Positions 22,022-32,943 of a stretch of 64,000 bases of DNA are shown here, piece after piece. The stretch is from the NCBI RefSeq assembly GCF_003286085.1, contig NW_020825362.1:372001-436000 (forward strand). The letters run 5' to 3'. A program made the position numbers and the translations under genes. The notes beneath the pieces were generated by a model. That model saw only the letters and a list, made by a program, of their open reading frames with translations. It ran no database searches and was not told the origin of the DNA. This DNA is from Drosophila persimilis. Taxonomy: Eukaryota; Arthropoda; Insecta; Diptera; Drosophilidae. Every line of letters begins with the position of its first letter. The first letter of the stretch is position 1.

Positions 22022-23897
22022 ATGAGTTTCCTCAGCTACATGTTCGGCCCCAACCTGTACATGGAGTACAAGGGAGTGCCGGAGCCACAGCGAAAGGTGT
22101 ACGAGAGTGGAACTGTTGAAAAATTTGGGGAACATATACTTTCCACGGTATGTGTACTAATCAAATTGAATGGAATATATCAGCTCTTAGCTGTTTACTC
22201 ATTCCAGCTGTCGGTTATGTGGTCGGTGGGCTACTACACATCGCCATTGATTGCCACATTCCTCTACCGTCGCGGGTACTTTGTTGCCGATTCGATGCCG
22301 ACGCTGGCCAAAATCACAACCAGCGTGGGCCTGCTTGTGATTATCTCGCTGGTTATGCGAGGAGTGGGCCGCAAGCAATCGCGGGTCTATTCGAACATGA
22401 TTAAAGCCTTGGAGGCGGCGCGGGCCAACAAGACCACTGGAGGTGCCAGCGGGGAGCTGCGCCGCTTCGATATTGACTTCAGCTCGTGGCCAGTGGACTT
22501 TGATGTGAAATCGCTGACAGGGTGAGGAGACCAGATCCTTACAAATGAATAGCAGCGTAACTTTCCCCATTTAGGGATACCAAGAAGCCTGCTGTTACTG
22601 CCAGCCGACGGGAGCCGCTGCGTTTCGCCACACTGCCTTGTGAGGTGATTGCCTACCTGGCCATCAACACCTTTGGACTGCCCATGATCTATCCGGGCTC
22701 AGTCAAGCTGTTGGAGAAGTTTATGCGTATGTAATACTGTCTTAATGTCTGAATGGTCATAACTTGTGCGGTATTTCAGGACCCATGTTGATCTCAGGAC
22801 GCGCAAAACTTGTCGAAGACGACAATGGAATCCGCTATAAAATTAAGACAATCGACTCGAATGAAATTGACACTCTGTTTATCGACAATCGTGGCGATAA
22901 TGTGGGCAATGGCAAGACTCTGATCATTTGTTCCGAGGGAAATGCGGGATTCTATGAAGTCGGAATAATGGGTACTCCGGTGGCCCTTAAATACTCTGTA
23001 CTGGGCTGGAACCATCCTGGATTTGCCGGCAGCTCGGGCACGCCATATCCCCATCAGGACAAGAATGCCATCGATTCTGTGGTACAGTTTGCCATCAACC
23101 ATCTGGGATTCTCTGTGGAGGATATTATATTTTATGGCTGGAGCATCGGTGGCTTTAGCACATTGTATGCCGCATCCATTTATCCAGATGCCAAGGGTGT
23201 TGTCTTGGATGCCACCTTCGATGATGTCCTTTATTTGGCTGTGCCTCGCATGCCGTCCCAGGTGGCCGGCATTGTCAAGACGGCCATTCGCAATTATTGC
23301 AATCTGAACAACGCCGAGTTGGCCGAGCAGTTCAACGGACCCATTTCGTTCATCAGACGCACTGAGGATGAAATTATCGCCGAGTAAGATGGGTGCATTT
23401 TTATTCTATTTATATTTATAATGCGTAACGCGTAACATTTTCTCACTTGTCTAGGGACAACCACATTGAGACGAATCGCGGCAACTTCTTGGTTTTGTCT
23501 GTGCTGAAGCATCGCTATCCAAAGATCTTTGGCGTTCCACAGTTGGCACGTATCAAAGGTCTGTTGTCGAAGCCCCTAGAGCCGTACAGCATCCCGGCAT
23601 CCGAGGAAAAGCTGAGCATGTCGCGCCTTATTACTTATGCCTCCGATGAGGGCAAGTCATTCCCCATGTTGATTGGAGCCGACTACTCCGAGGAAGTGCG
23701 CACCAACATGGCTGTATTTTTGGTATGCTTATCTATGAGGGCCAGTTCCTACAAATGTTCTATGGAAATAACTCTTTCTATTTTAGTTTCGCAAACATTT
23801 ACGTGATTACAACTCCACACACTGCACCCCGTTGCCAGGGGAATACTTCACCATGCCGTGGGACATACCCACCGAGCAGGGATTCGTATTCACCTAG
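22022..23897 (+). CDS. ABHD16A: Phosphatidylserine lipase ABHD16A (BAT5) orthologue
   Basis: ABHD16A hydrolyses phosphatidylserine to lyso-phosphatidylserine at the ER membrane in vertebrates. Six exons fit: 22022-22147, 22208-22521, 22575-22726, 22780-23383, 23455-23722 and 23787-23897, giving 524 residues, close to the vertebrate length. Two hydrophobic segments in exon 2 (about residues 43-65 and 83-100) anchor the N-terminus. The alpha/beta-hydrolase core shows the oxyanion-side NHPGFAGSSG and the nucleophile elbow YGWSIGGF with Ser at about residue 319; VVLDATFDD follows the next strand. The C-terminal region holds conserved His (RDYNSTHC) that may complete the triad. The gene is convergent with ZMAT2. 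I recall CG1309 as the D. melanogaster counterpart but cannot confirm it here. Confidence 0.94.
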
Positions 23898-24007
23898 GCC
23901 TACCATAATCACAACCTCTCTCTATATTAAAATGTATTCGATTGTGGTGTGGCAGTGTGCTTAGATATAGTGAAATGGTTTTAGTCCTTTTTGCATTTTG
24001 ACTGCTT

Positions 24008-24013
24008 AATAAA
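24008..24013 (+). terminator. Poly(A) signal of ABHD16A
   Basis: AATAAA about 110 bases after the stop codon in AT-rich sequence. The ZMAT2 gene ends from the other side about 200 bases further on. Confidence 0.5.
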
Positions 24014-24215
24014 TTATTAATAACTGGGAACAGCCGGGAAGCTGTTGTACAACAAAACATGCAACATACAACACACACACCGTGGTGTTAAACTGTAACG
24101 TCTTGTACGTACTATATATACGAAATAAATGTCACAAGCTAAATACGGATCTTGTTCGTTGGTGAGCGTTCTTTCTATTTCACTTATGCACCTAAAACTA
24201 AAAAGTAGCTAAAGC

Positions 24216-24865
24216 CTACGAGTTCTTCTTGGAGCCACCGAAACCGGAGAAGCCCATTATGGCAGCCATATCATCAGGTATTCCTCCGGAACCCAGATCG
24301 CCGCTGTCATCGGCCTTGCGCTTGCGTTCTTTCCTCTTCTCCTTTCTGTGCTCCTTGTAGCGTTCCTCCTCCTCTTTGGCCTCGCGCAATCTCTTGTCCA
24401 GCTCGTAGTCTTTTTGCTTCTCCTCCATTTTCTTTTTGTTCTGCTGGAAGCGCTCCTTCACCTGGTCAACGGTGCTGCGCTCCACCTTCATGGACATGCC
24501 CAGATTGCGCTGGTGTTTCTTTCCATTGATGTGATCCAGGAAGTTGATCGAGTCTTTAACAACGCAGTCGCACACATTACAGTAGTAGCCGCCAGATTGC
24601 GAGGTCGGTGTATTCTTGTTTATCACAACGCTCTTGCCCAATTTGCTGTCCAGATCTACCTTATAGTCGCGTCGTTTAAGGTTTTCCCGCTGCACAGGCT
24701 CTATATATCAGAGGGAAAGTTGGTAAGGATTTGCTTTTCGTGGCGACCAGACCACTACTAACCTTCTTCTTTGGGGGCCACCTGGTTCAGCAGACGCTCG
24801 GCGGCAAGCTTCTCGTATTCGTTCTTGTCCCATTTTCTGCGGTGGTCATCGGGTCGCATCGTCAT
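24216..24865 (-). CDS. ZMAT2: Zinc finger matrin-type protein 2 (ZMAT2/Snu23), spliceosome B-complex protein
   Basis: Snu23/ZMAT2 enters the spliceosome with the tri-snRNP and helps position the 5' splice site. Two exons fit on the minus strand: 24865-24763 and 24700-24216, giving 195 residues, the family length. It begins [13 protein letters not shown], a conserved N-terminus. The single matrin-type C2H2 finger reads CNVCDCVV(x12)H(x5)H, and is followed by a charged coiled segment ([14 protein letters not shown]) and a Lys/Arg-rich region that likely serves as nuclear localisation signal, then a Gly-rich tail. The intron is about 62 bases. It is divergent from VhaM9.7-a with about 275 bases between start codons. 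Confidence 0.95.
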
Positions 24866-24984
24866 GTTGCTGCCTTAGTTTTCTTTTTGTTGTTGCTAAA
24901 TAATGGTAAATAATAACTTAAATAGAGATGAGAGTTTCTACTGAGTGCGATGTATCGAATGGAAGTGGATGTCCAACGAAAGTG

Positions 24985-24992
24985 TATCGATA
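24985..24992. promoter_or_regulatory. Perfect DRE between ZMAT2 and VhaM9.7-a
   Basis: TATCGATA lies about 120 bases from the ZMAT2 start and 150 from the VhaM9.7-a start. CTATCGAC follows at about 25,004 and GTATCGAAT precedes at about 24,952. One DREF cluster may serve both divergent housekeeping genes. Confidence 0.6.
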
Positions 24993-25140
24993 TTGGCTAA
25001 TCGACTATCGACAGCTTATTGATTTTTTCACATCGAGCGCCTTCATAAGTTGGATAAAAGTGGAAATAAAACGGATAAAAAACAGGAAACCCGTACAAAT
25101 CACACTTCGAGCATTAAAAAAATCCTTCAAGTCTTCAGCA

Positions 25141-25398
25141 ATGGGTGCAGCATTTTTTCCTGTGCTGTTTTTCACGGCGCTTTGGGGAGCTGTGGGCATT
25201 GGAATGCCAATTATGACCCCAAAGGGTCCGCACCAGAATTTGATACGCTGCATCCTTATGCTGACGGCCGCCTGCTGCTGGCTCTTCTGGCTGTGCTGCT
25301 ACATGGCCCAAATGAATCCTCTGATTGGCCCCAAACTAAAGCGTGATGTCGTCGCCATGATTGGCAGGTCATGGGACATGAAAATCGTCGATGGCTAA
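25141..25398 (+). CDS. VhaM9.7-a: V-type proton ATPase subunit e (M9.7), VhaM9.7-a type
   Basis: Subunit e is a small hydrophobic part of the membrane (Vo) sector of the proton-pumping V-ATPase. The single exon encodes 85 residues with two membrane helices (about residues 5-26 and 38-58), separated by the conserved PKGPHQNLIR loop, and a C-terminus containing QMNPLIGPKL, all typical of the family. The ATG at 25141 is chosen because it begins MGAAFFPVLFFT as in the family; the frame is open upstream, but without family similarity. AATAAA at 25498-25503 is the likely poly(A) signal. It is the last unique gene before the inverted duplication; if the palindrome continues past the right edge of the window, this gene would be the next one to be duplicated. 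Confidence 0.93.
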   Translation: MGAAFFPVLFFTALWGAVGIGMPIMTPKGPHQNLIRCILMLTAACCWLFWLCCYMAQMNPLIGPKLKRDVVAMIGRSWDMKIVDG

Positions 25399-25497
25399 AA
25401 TGGGTCTCCTCCAGTATCCAGTCAACAGTATTTAAGGTGCAATCCTATCTCAAGTAAAAAGAATCATGTTGAAAAAGTGTATTTAAATTATGTTGAA

Positions 25498-25503
25498 AAT
25501 AAA
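25498..25503 (+). terminator. Poly(A) signal of VhaM9.7-a
   Basis: AATAAA about 100 bases downstream of the stop codon. Confidence 0.5.
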
Positions 25504-25924
25504 AATGTAATCTAACTGATTGCGGTAACTATTCAAATATCGGAGTATCGCGCTCGCTTCAGCATTGCCATGCCAAAGAGAGCGGGTCAGAACGAGAGAG
25601 AGAACGAGAGAGGGCTGGCGAGTGCTGCCATTCTAGCAAACTTCTGGCTATATCTAGCATTTTTTAAAGTGGAACTTAGCATTTTTTAGGATTTCAATTA
25701 GCTTCTTTAAGCATTAATGTATGTTGAAAAATATAGACAGATATCTGTTACGTATATAGAGTAAATGCTGCCAATACTACTATACTATGATACTATTGTA
25801 TCAAAGGAAGGATAGGATAGGATGTTGAAGTGGAAAATGTTCTTAATTTAACGCTAATTTAAATCACTATAACGACAAAATGTATTACTTTTGAGGTGAA
25901 TTTAGTCTTAACATAATTTTTGGT

Positions 25925-26182
25925 TTATTTTTTTTCGGTGTTAGCCATTTTGGCTTTTATTTCTTTTAATCTAGCTTTTTTTGCCGCTGAAATTTTGGCT
26001 GCACTGGTGCTGGCTGTTGCGCAGACGCAACTGACTCTCTCTAGTGGATCTCTATCCATCTGGGGACCGCAAGACTGTGATTTTGGGGCCACTGTCTTCA
26101 GTTTTCTTTCAGTCACGGACGCGATCAGTTGTCGTGAAATGCTTATTCTTTTGCTGTGACAAGAATTCCGTGAATATCTCAA
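25925..26182 (-). other. Short basic open frame, possible small gene, with mirror copy near 63,430-63,680
   Basis: An 85-codon open frame ending KARLKEIKAKMANTEKK is visible on the minus strand, but its first ATG (MDRDPLERV) leaves only about 44 codons. A TATA-like TATATAAT lies some 30 bases upstream of the open stretch on that strand, and an acceptor-like CTTGTCACAG lies inside. In the right arm one extra A in a homopolymer (63,626-63,633) closes the frame early. I do not recognise a family; it may be a small, partly spliced gene or chance. Confidence 0.25.
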
Positions 26183-29100
26183 GCGATAAATGTTGAAGTA
26201 GGACCAATTATATAGCCAAGGGTCTAAGGGAATCTGTGCAACATTCGTGATTGAGTTTTTAATAAAAATAGCTTGCAGGAATTATTATTTTCGGACATAG
26301 CCGGCATACCATCAAATGGAACCGCACTTCTTCTGCTGCCTAGGACGATAGTAAATCTTTGTAAGTATTTGCAGCTTTATTAAGTGGAATTGCCCAGGAC
26401 TAGTTGAGATCCCACACTGCGATCACACACTCTCCCTAAGACCAAGCAAGCGGAGTGAAGTTCATAAACTAGTTAGACACATACATTAAACCAGAAAAAG
26501 TAGTTGAAGGTACAAAACTGGTTACATTACTCAAAACGAAGTCTTCCCCGCGGCCAAACCAAACCAAACCAAACCAAACCTCACCAATGCCGGAGTGTAA
26601 GAAGTAGAAAACGATGAAATGTACAAAGGTCCACGGGCAAGAGCAATAATCGCGCATAAACGAGCTGGCGAAGCTCAAAAATTATGGATGTTAAAATGAA
26701 AATGGCAATAAAAGGGGCCCCAGACACAGACACAGGCCCAGACACAGACCTGGGACCCCCGGGTAAGGCAGGGAGCCAGGGAACTGTTGTAGTAACCAAA
26801 ACCAGTTGAAATACCATTTTACACAATGCAGACAGACAATAAAAGAAATTAGAAATTAAGATTCCACCCGAAAAAAGGGCGGCAAAAAGCAAAGAGCCAA
26901 AGAGCACCTACGTCGTTCGCTACTGGCACCAAAAACCCCAATAAAAGTGTAAGGAACGACAAAACAAAAGAGTGTGCGCTGTACAGGTGAATGTCCAGAG
27001 AACTGAAACAAAAGCCGGAGAACGTTTTGTTGTCCGCTTTGGTCGGTTGCTGGTTCTTTATATGTCGCTAACCGCGCAATTACCACGTTTATGAACTGGG
27101 CCAATTGACAGTTCGGACCCGTTGGCCACAGAGCCAGCCAGAGCCAGAGCCAGAGAACACCATCATTATGTGATCCCACAAACGGCGATGAGTGGGTCTT
27201 GTCGTCTCCCATGATGACGGAAGATTGCTGTACTCCTATCTCAAGATCTAAGCGTTTTGCCTCCGGAAATTGATTTTTGCTGTATGTGGCTAACGTTTAC
27301 TGTTCGTGTTCTATTCACTGACAGGAAGAAGCTGTTGTGTTTGACCCAATTTTTAGGCGAGGCTTCATAATAACCGACAATTTACGCAAATTCACTCCGT
27401 CCTACTGCTCCTCCTCCTCCTCCTCCTGACTCATTGATAACTGCTGCAGTCTGCCGGTGAAAGTCCCAAAACACTCCGAAGCTGAGCCAAATGACTCAGA
27501 CAGACTGGAGAGCGACAAACCACAGAGTAGCCTCGGACAAGGCCAAGACAGGTTGCCAAATCCTAGACGCCGAAAACACACCCATATCTGTATGTCTCTC
27601 CTGTCTGTCTATCTGTCACCAAAGTATTTCTTTTTTTTTTTTTTTTGGTTTTTCCTCTGGCTGGTTTTGGGTTTGGATAATTTTCACCTGAAATTAATTT
27701 CACTGAGGCAATGAAAATTTTCATTTTTTCGTGTGTCGGAAGTGGATCAAAGACAGAAAGACAGAAAAACAGACAGACAGAGGCCCGGCCCGAGAGACCA
27801 GAGAAATAGAAATGCGAAAAACCAGATTCAGATTGAAAAATTATGTACATTTTTACGAGCATTGCTTCGGTGTGCGTTTATTTTGATTTCGTTTTCGTTG
27901 TCTTGTCTCAAATTATTCATTTACGAGTTAATGAAACACTTTCGCTCGTTAAGAGGCTGTCCCGGAATCCCAGGCCGAACCCAGATCTTGGGCCGTCTTT
28001 GATCCCCCGCCACCGTTAGCGGTCTGATCGGGGGCCGGGCGTGGGATTCTCTGGCCATGCCCAAACTGTTGAGAATCGCAAATTGGTCAAGAAAACCGAA
28101 CCTCATCATCATGAAGATATGCTAGCCTGGCCCAAATTGGCAGCTTTGCTGATCATCTGTGCCGCACGATTCTCGGACGGCGGCAAACAACTCAAAATGA
28201 CAGAGACAGACACAGACACAGAAACGCAGACGGAATCAGAGACGGAGTTGGATTTGGAGTCGGAGACGGAGTCGGAGTCGGAGAGGGAGACAGAGATAGA
28301 GACTCTGGCTGAGCGATCAGATTGATCTCTGCAGCTGGCTCGGTCTTTGGCCTGGCCTCCGTGCCGGGGCGAAATAGAACATAACGCTAAGCTGCGACTA
28401 AATTGCATTCAAATGATGTAAAATCGCCTCTAATGGGCTGATCTTTTGTTTCGCCTGTCGGGCCGAGGCACCACTCGGTCGTGTGGAGTGGAGAGTGAAG
28501 AGTGGAGAGGAAAGCGACCTCAAATTCAAGAGTTCGTTGCGGTAAAGAAAATGCACTGGATTGGATTGGATTGGATGGATGGATGGAAAACATTTCCCCA
28601 CACAGGCAGAGCAAAATGAAATACAGTCGTCCCATGCCGGAGAATGGGATGGGGGATGTGCGTGCCGCGCATGCGGAATCGCGGCACTAATTGCAATTCG
28701 GGTTCTTATCTGCTGAGTGCGTCGATGCATACTAAGAGGAAGCGGACACAGCCATGGCGACATTTGCATTAGGCATGGACTCGCGCTAAATGGAGTTATC
28801 TGGAACTGGTTGTGTGTTTTCCCCAATTTCTTAAACCATTCAATTGGGGAGTCATAAATTTGAATTTCTATTAGAAGAATCCGATAATTATCGATATTAA
28901 CACTTGATTAACGAGCTGAACAGTTCTATCAGTATTAGATTCTTTAAGCTATGAAGAAAACGTTCCCTTCCTTCAATTAAGATATACATGTCTTACAAAC
29001 GTTTTCCAGCTTCGCTGACAAGTCACCCGCCAAGCATTTAGCACTGTTGTTAATACTGTTACCTCAGCCTAACGGTTTTCACTCCCTGACTTTACACTTT

Positions 29101-32100
29101 TCAGCCTTTTCATGGCACTCATTCTCGATGGTCTCGGTAGGGGCAGGGGCAGGGGCATTGGCAGGGCGCCCTAACCAATACGTCAACCTGTTGTGCTGGA
29201 ATTATAGCCAGCCTGGAGAGTGTGGAATGGGGAGGTACTAGATACAGTGAGTAATCAAGTTCCCGAATTATGCTCGAGAGCACACACACACACACATACA
29301 CACATGAAGGGTCTCGGTGGGGAGTGTGTGGGAAAGAGCGGAGGAGCATCGGCAGATTTGTTGGTTTTTAATTAGTTTGTTCGTCGGTTAAAGAGTAACG
29401 GTGAATGCTTTTAATGACTCTGCGCTCTGCGCTCTTCGCTCTACACTCTCCCAGCCCGTTGAGCATTCGCGTGTCGTTCCCTAAGCTTAGCCCCGGTTCC
29501 TCAGAGGTTGCGATACTCTCCATCCACCACCCTCTCTCCGCCTATCTTCAGTTCTGTGTTATTGTTAATGTTATGCCAGTGGTTCTTTCTTGTCAACTTT
29601 TCCCCTCCGTTTGTCGTAAAAATGAAATGCACTTTTAGTTCCGCACAAATCGTAATGGAGAGGCAGAGGAAGAGAGGGAGAGGATTAGAGGAGTGACGCA
29701 TTATATTACTCGGTGTACATTTGTATTCCGTATTGTTCTTCTCCTTCTCTTCTTTCCGACCAACAATGTTGTTCTGCTCCAGTAAAAGGCCTCCGCAGCG
29801 CCGTTAGAGCGATTATGAAACTGCAAATGTTGCACAGATTGCTCTCCACGCATACATATTCATCGCTCAGTGGCTATAAAACAATTAATTCATTACACAA
29901 TTAGTGGAACACGTTACTTATTAAAGGCCTGGCAACCATTGTGCAATTGCAATTGCACCCACCTACCTGTTGCGTACAGAGCCACAGAGCTGTATTCGCC
30001 TTGGGTATCGGTTTCAGTATCGCTCATCAATTTTCTCCTACTTTTCGTTAGAGCTTATCGGTTTCGTTTCTTTTTGGCCGGAGGAGGATTGCATAAATTT
30101 GCACATTCCACAGTGTGTTCCCTTAACAATTATGACATCTAGCAACAGTCAAAGAGCTAGCGGTATCCGAATTTTATAATGAAGCCACCAGAAAATACAT
30201 GTCTGGTCTGCCAATTTGCCATCACTTTCAAAATTAGACGACAACAAAATACACAAATAAATAAACACGAATACGAATACGAATATTTCCCCTTTTGATG
30301 GGGTTGGACTGCATTGTTCGGATGATTCAATTTTCGATTTTCTAGTTTGAAATGAACTTTCCATTTCGGTGCTTTCTGATAAGCATCCCATTGACATCGG
30401 TGCCACTGCTATAGAGCTGCCCCTGCCTCTTACACACACCTGTCACTTTTCACTTTCTTCGTGGCCTCGACACTTTGTCGGCGGCTATTATTATTGAAAG
30501 TGGTCGTGGATCTGGATGTGGATGTGGATGACTCTTCTTAATCTGGCCAAAAATCGCTCGCCTGCGGTCGGGGGGAAATGCCAACGCGCATTCGGACACA
30601 ATAGAGATGGCTATGGATATATCTGTTCATTTTGGGTTTATTTTTGTACGGCAAACGGGTTAATGGCCGGTCGGCCGACTTCCGTTAGACGACGCCCGTG
30701 AATGGTAGACATTTTTGCAGCCACTGTCCAGCTCAAATTCTCATCAATCATTCTTTGGCTCTTTTTCGTCGATCTGTCCGTCCCGTCTGTCTGCCAGCCT
30801 GTCTTTCTGTCTGTCTGCCTGTCTCTCGTTTCGTTGCAATGCCTTGAACAATTTCACCGATAGAGAAAATCGGCTAATGCGAGAAATTTAATCAACTTAT
30901 GCGTGGACGACGACGTCTTAATACTTAACGTTAAAAAAAGCACTCTGCAAGTGAGTGTGTGCCAGCATTATTTTTGTCTTTTATTTTATTATTTTTGTTA
31001 ACTTTTTTTTTCACGCGGCTCAGACGTAAGTCAATTTATTCTTTCTTTCTCCGTTCGAACACACACACACACACAAACAAAGACGAGAGGGAGAGAGGAG
31101 TACTCGTACCAGTTACCAGTTTTGGTTTTGGCTTTTGGCGGCCTGTCTCGCTCTCCGCTCCCCATAGCGGCTGCGCGCATGCGCATCTAGGTCAAGCGCT
31201 GATGGGATGCCTATGGCTCTGGCGATGGCTTGGCTATGGCTATGGCTCCCCAAGCGTTCTAACTGTCATGGGAGCAGTAGGGTACGTACTACGTACTACT
31301 ACAACGTACTGGAAGAACCTCTCTCTCTCTCTCTCTCCCCACAATACACGTGTGCCTTGTCTTGGTATCTAATTGTGCTTGTTCTTTTCTTCAATTTGGA
31401 GTCTTTTTCTGGTACTTGGAGTCCGCTTTTTGGCGGTATTTTTATTAGGGAAATGTGTTTCCGTTCCATTTCAGTGGTAGTGGGAAGTGGCTGGCAGCAG
31501 ATAGGACAGAATGGAATGATGGAGTTTGTCACGGGAAGAACCATCTGAAAGATACTATTACAAACGATTAATGGAGATTTCCATGTCCCTAGGAATAAGC
31601 TAAGACACACACTAGGGTTCCAAGTACACTTTGAAATGACGAATATGATAATAGAGACCCCCATATTGGTAGCCCTATCGGTTCCACTTATTATATTATT
31701 TATTTTCAATACTCGTCCATTGATTAGTTTCTCTTCTCGCAGAAACAAAACACCCAAGCGCAGACCCCGACCCAGACCCAGACCCAGACCATCATCAAGA
31801 AATTCCAAAAATAACAGAACTTTTACTTTTGGCAGTTAGCAGTTAACAGTTTGCAGACGAGACTTTGAGAGCTTCGAGCGCCTTGGGGCCTTGGGACTTT
31901 GGGGAGCCTCATCGCTAACGATGGCTTCCCGCACCGAGACTATTTTTACCCCAACCCAACGTTTCTCCTCTGAACTCTGCTTTGATTGCACATGTACTAC
32001 ATTGTGGCATTACGAGCATTAATACGCGTGTATCGTACATGTGTATATGACGGTGGAACATGCGGAGTCAGGCATCGTCTTAACCATCTCCATCTCCATC

Positions 32101-32895
32101 TCCATCTCCATGGGCATCGCCATTCCCGCTGAACCGAAGAACTGGTTTCTGGGTACCACTTCGGCGTGGTGTGGGCTGATCCGATGGCTGGTTCGTTCTT
32201 CGAGATGTTATTGTGGCTCTGCCTGACGGCGGACGGCAGGCGGCAGACGGCAGAGAGTGCAAGGTGGAAAATAAGTGAAAATTCCGAATTTGTAGGGCTC
32301 AGCCAGCAAGCGTATCAAAGTGTCAGGGAATTCTCTAATTAAATCTTCTTTTATTATTTTTTGTTTTGTTGTGGGACAGCGCTTTCGCTTTTTATGACTG
32401 GTCACCTGAGAGGTCTTCGCTGTTCCCCTAACAGAGTGGTATCCCAATTAATTATGGAATTTATATCATGCTACATTCCTTCATTAAGATATTTCAAAGC
32501 GGGTGGGGGGTCTCGGGAGATGGAAATGGAAACGTTTCTGCGAGGACTTTGAGAGAGGCTGGGTTCGAGCTCGAGTTCGGAAAATGCAAATAGAAACCGG
32601 TTAGAGACTCTTTCGTTGTTCTTTTCTTTTGCGAAAAGTGAGAATTTTCGTTTGGCTAATGGGATGGCCAAACAGGATTAGCCGGTTCCTAGGCATGCTG
32701 GCCCATTAGCATTAGCGAGCATTTTCACGGAGAGAGAACGGGCCCGAACGAGCCCGAACGAGCCAGCTCACTCGCACTCAGAGTGGGCTCAAAAGAAAGC
32801 AAATCCGATCCGATCCCCCCCACAAAAGTCCAACGAAAGTGAAGCATCAATAAAAACATAATGTAATCCCGACTTACTTTGTTATTATCTTTCAG
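26183..32895. other. Non-coding region upstream of the SEA-domain gene (left arm)
   Basis: About 6.7 kb with no supported coding exon. It contains simple repeats: AAACC pentamers (26,555-26,580), CAGACA hexamers (26,722-26,752), TCC triplets (27,410-27,427), degenerate GAGTCG/ACAGAC hexamers (28,199-28,312), CA (29,281-29,301 and 31,061-31,074) and CT (31,319-31,337) runs. Splice signals at the end (TTATCTTTCAG, 32,885-32,895) imply that an upstream non-coding exon and a long first intron lie here. Confidence 0.45.
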
Positions 32896-32943
32896 AACCC
32901 CCGATCAGCGATTAGATCACCTTCAACGCGTAACGGCACAGAC

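Noticed and set aside
28199..28316. Acidic/Thr-rich coding repeat (TETETE-like frame)
   Set aside because: A degenerate hexamer microsatellite in the non-coding region; the same sequence is open in other frames and on the other strand.
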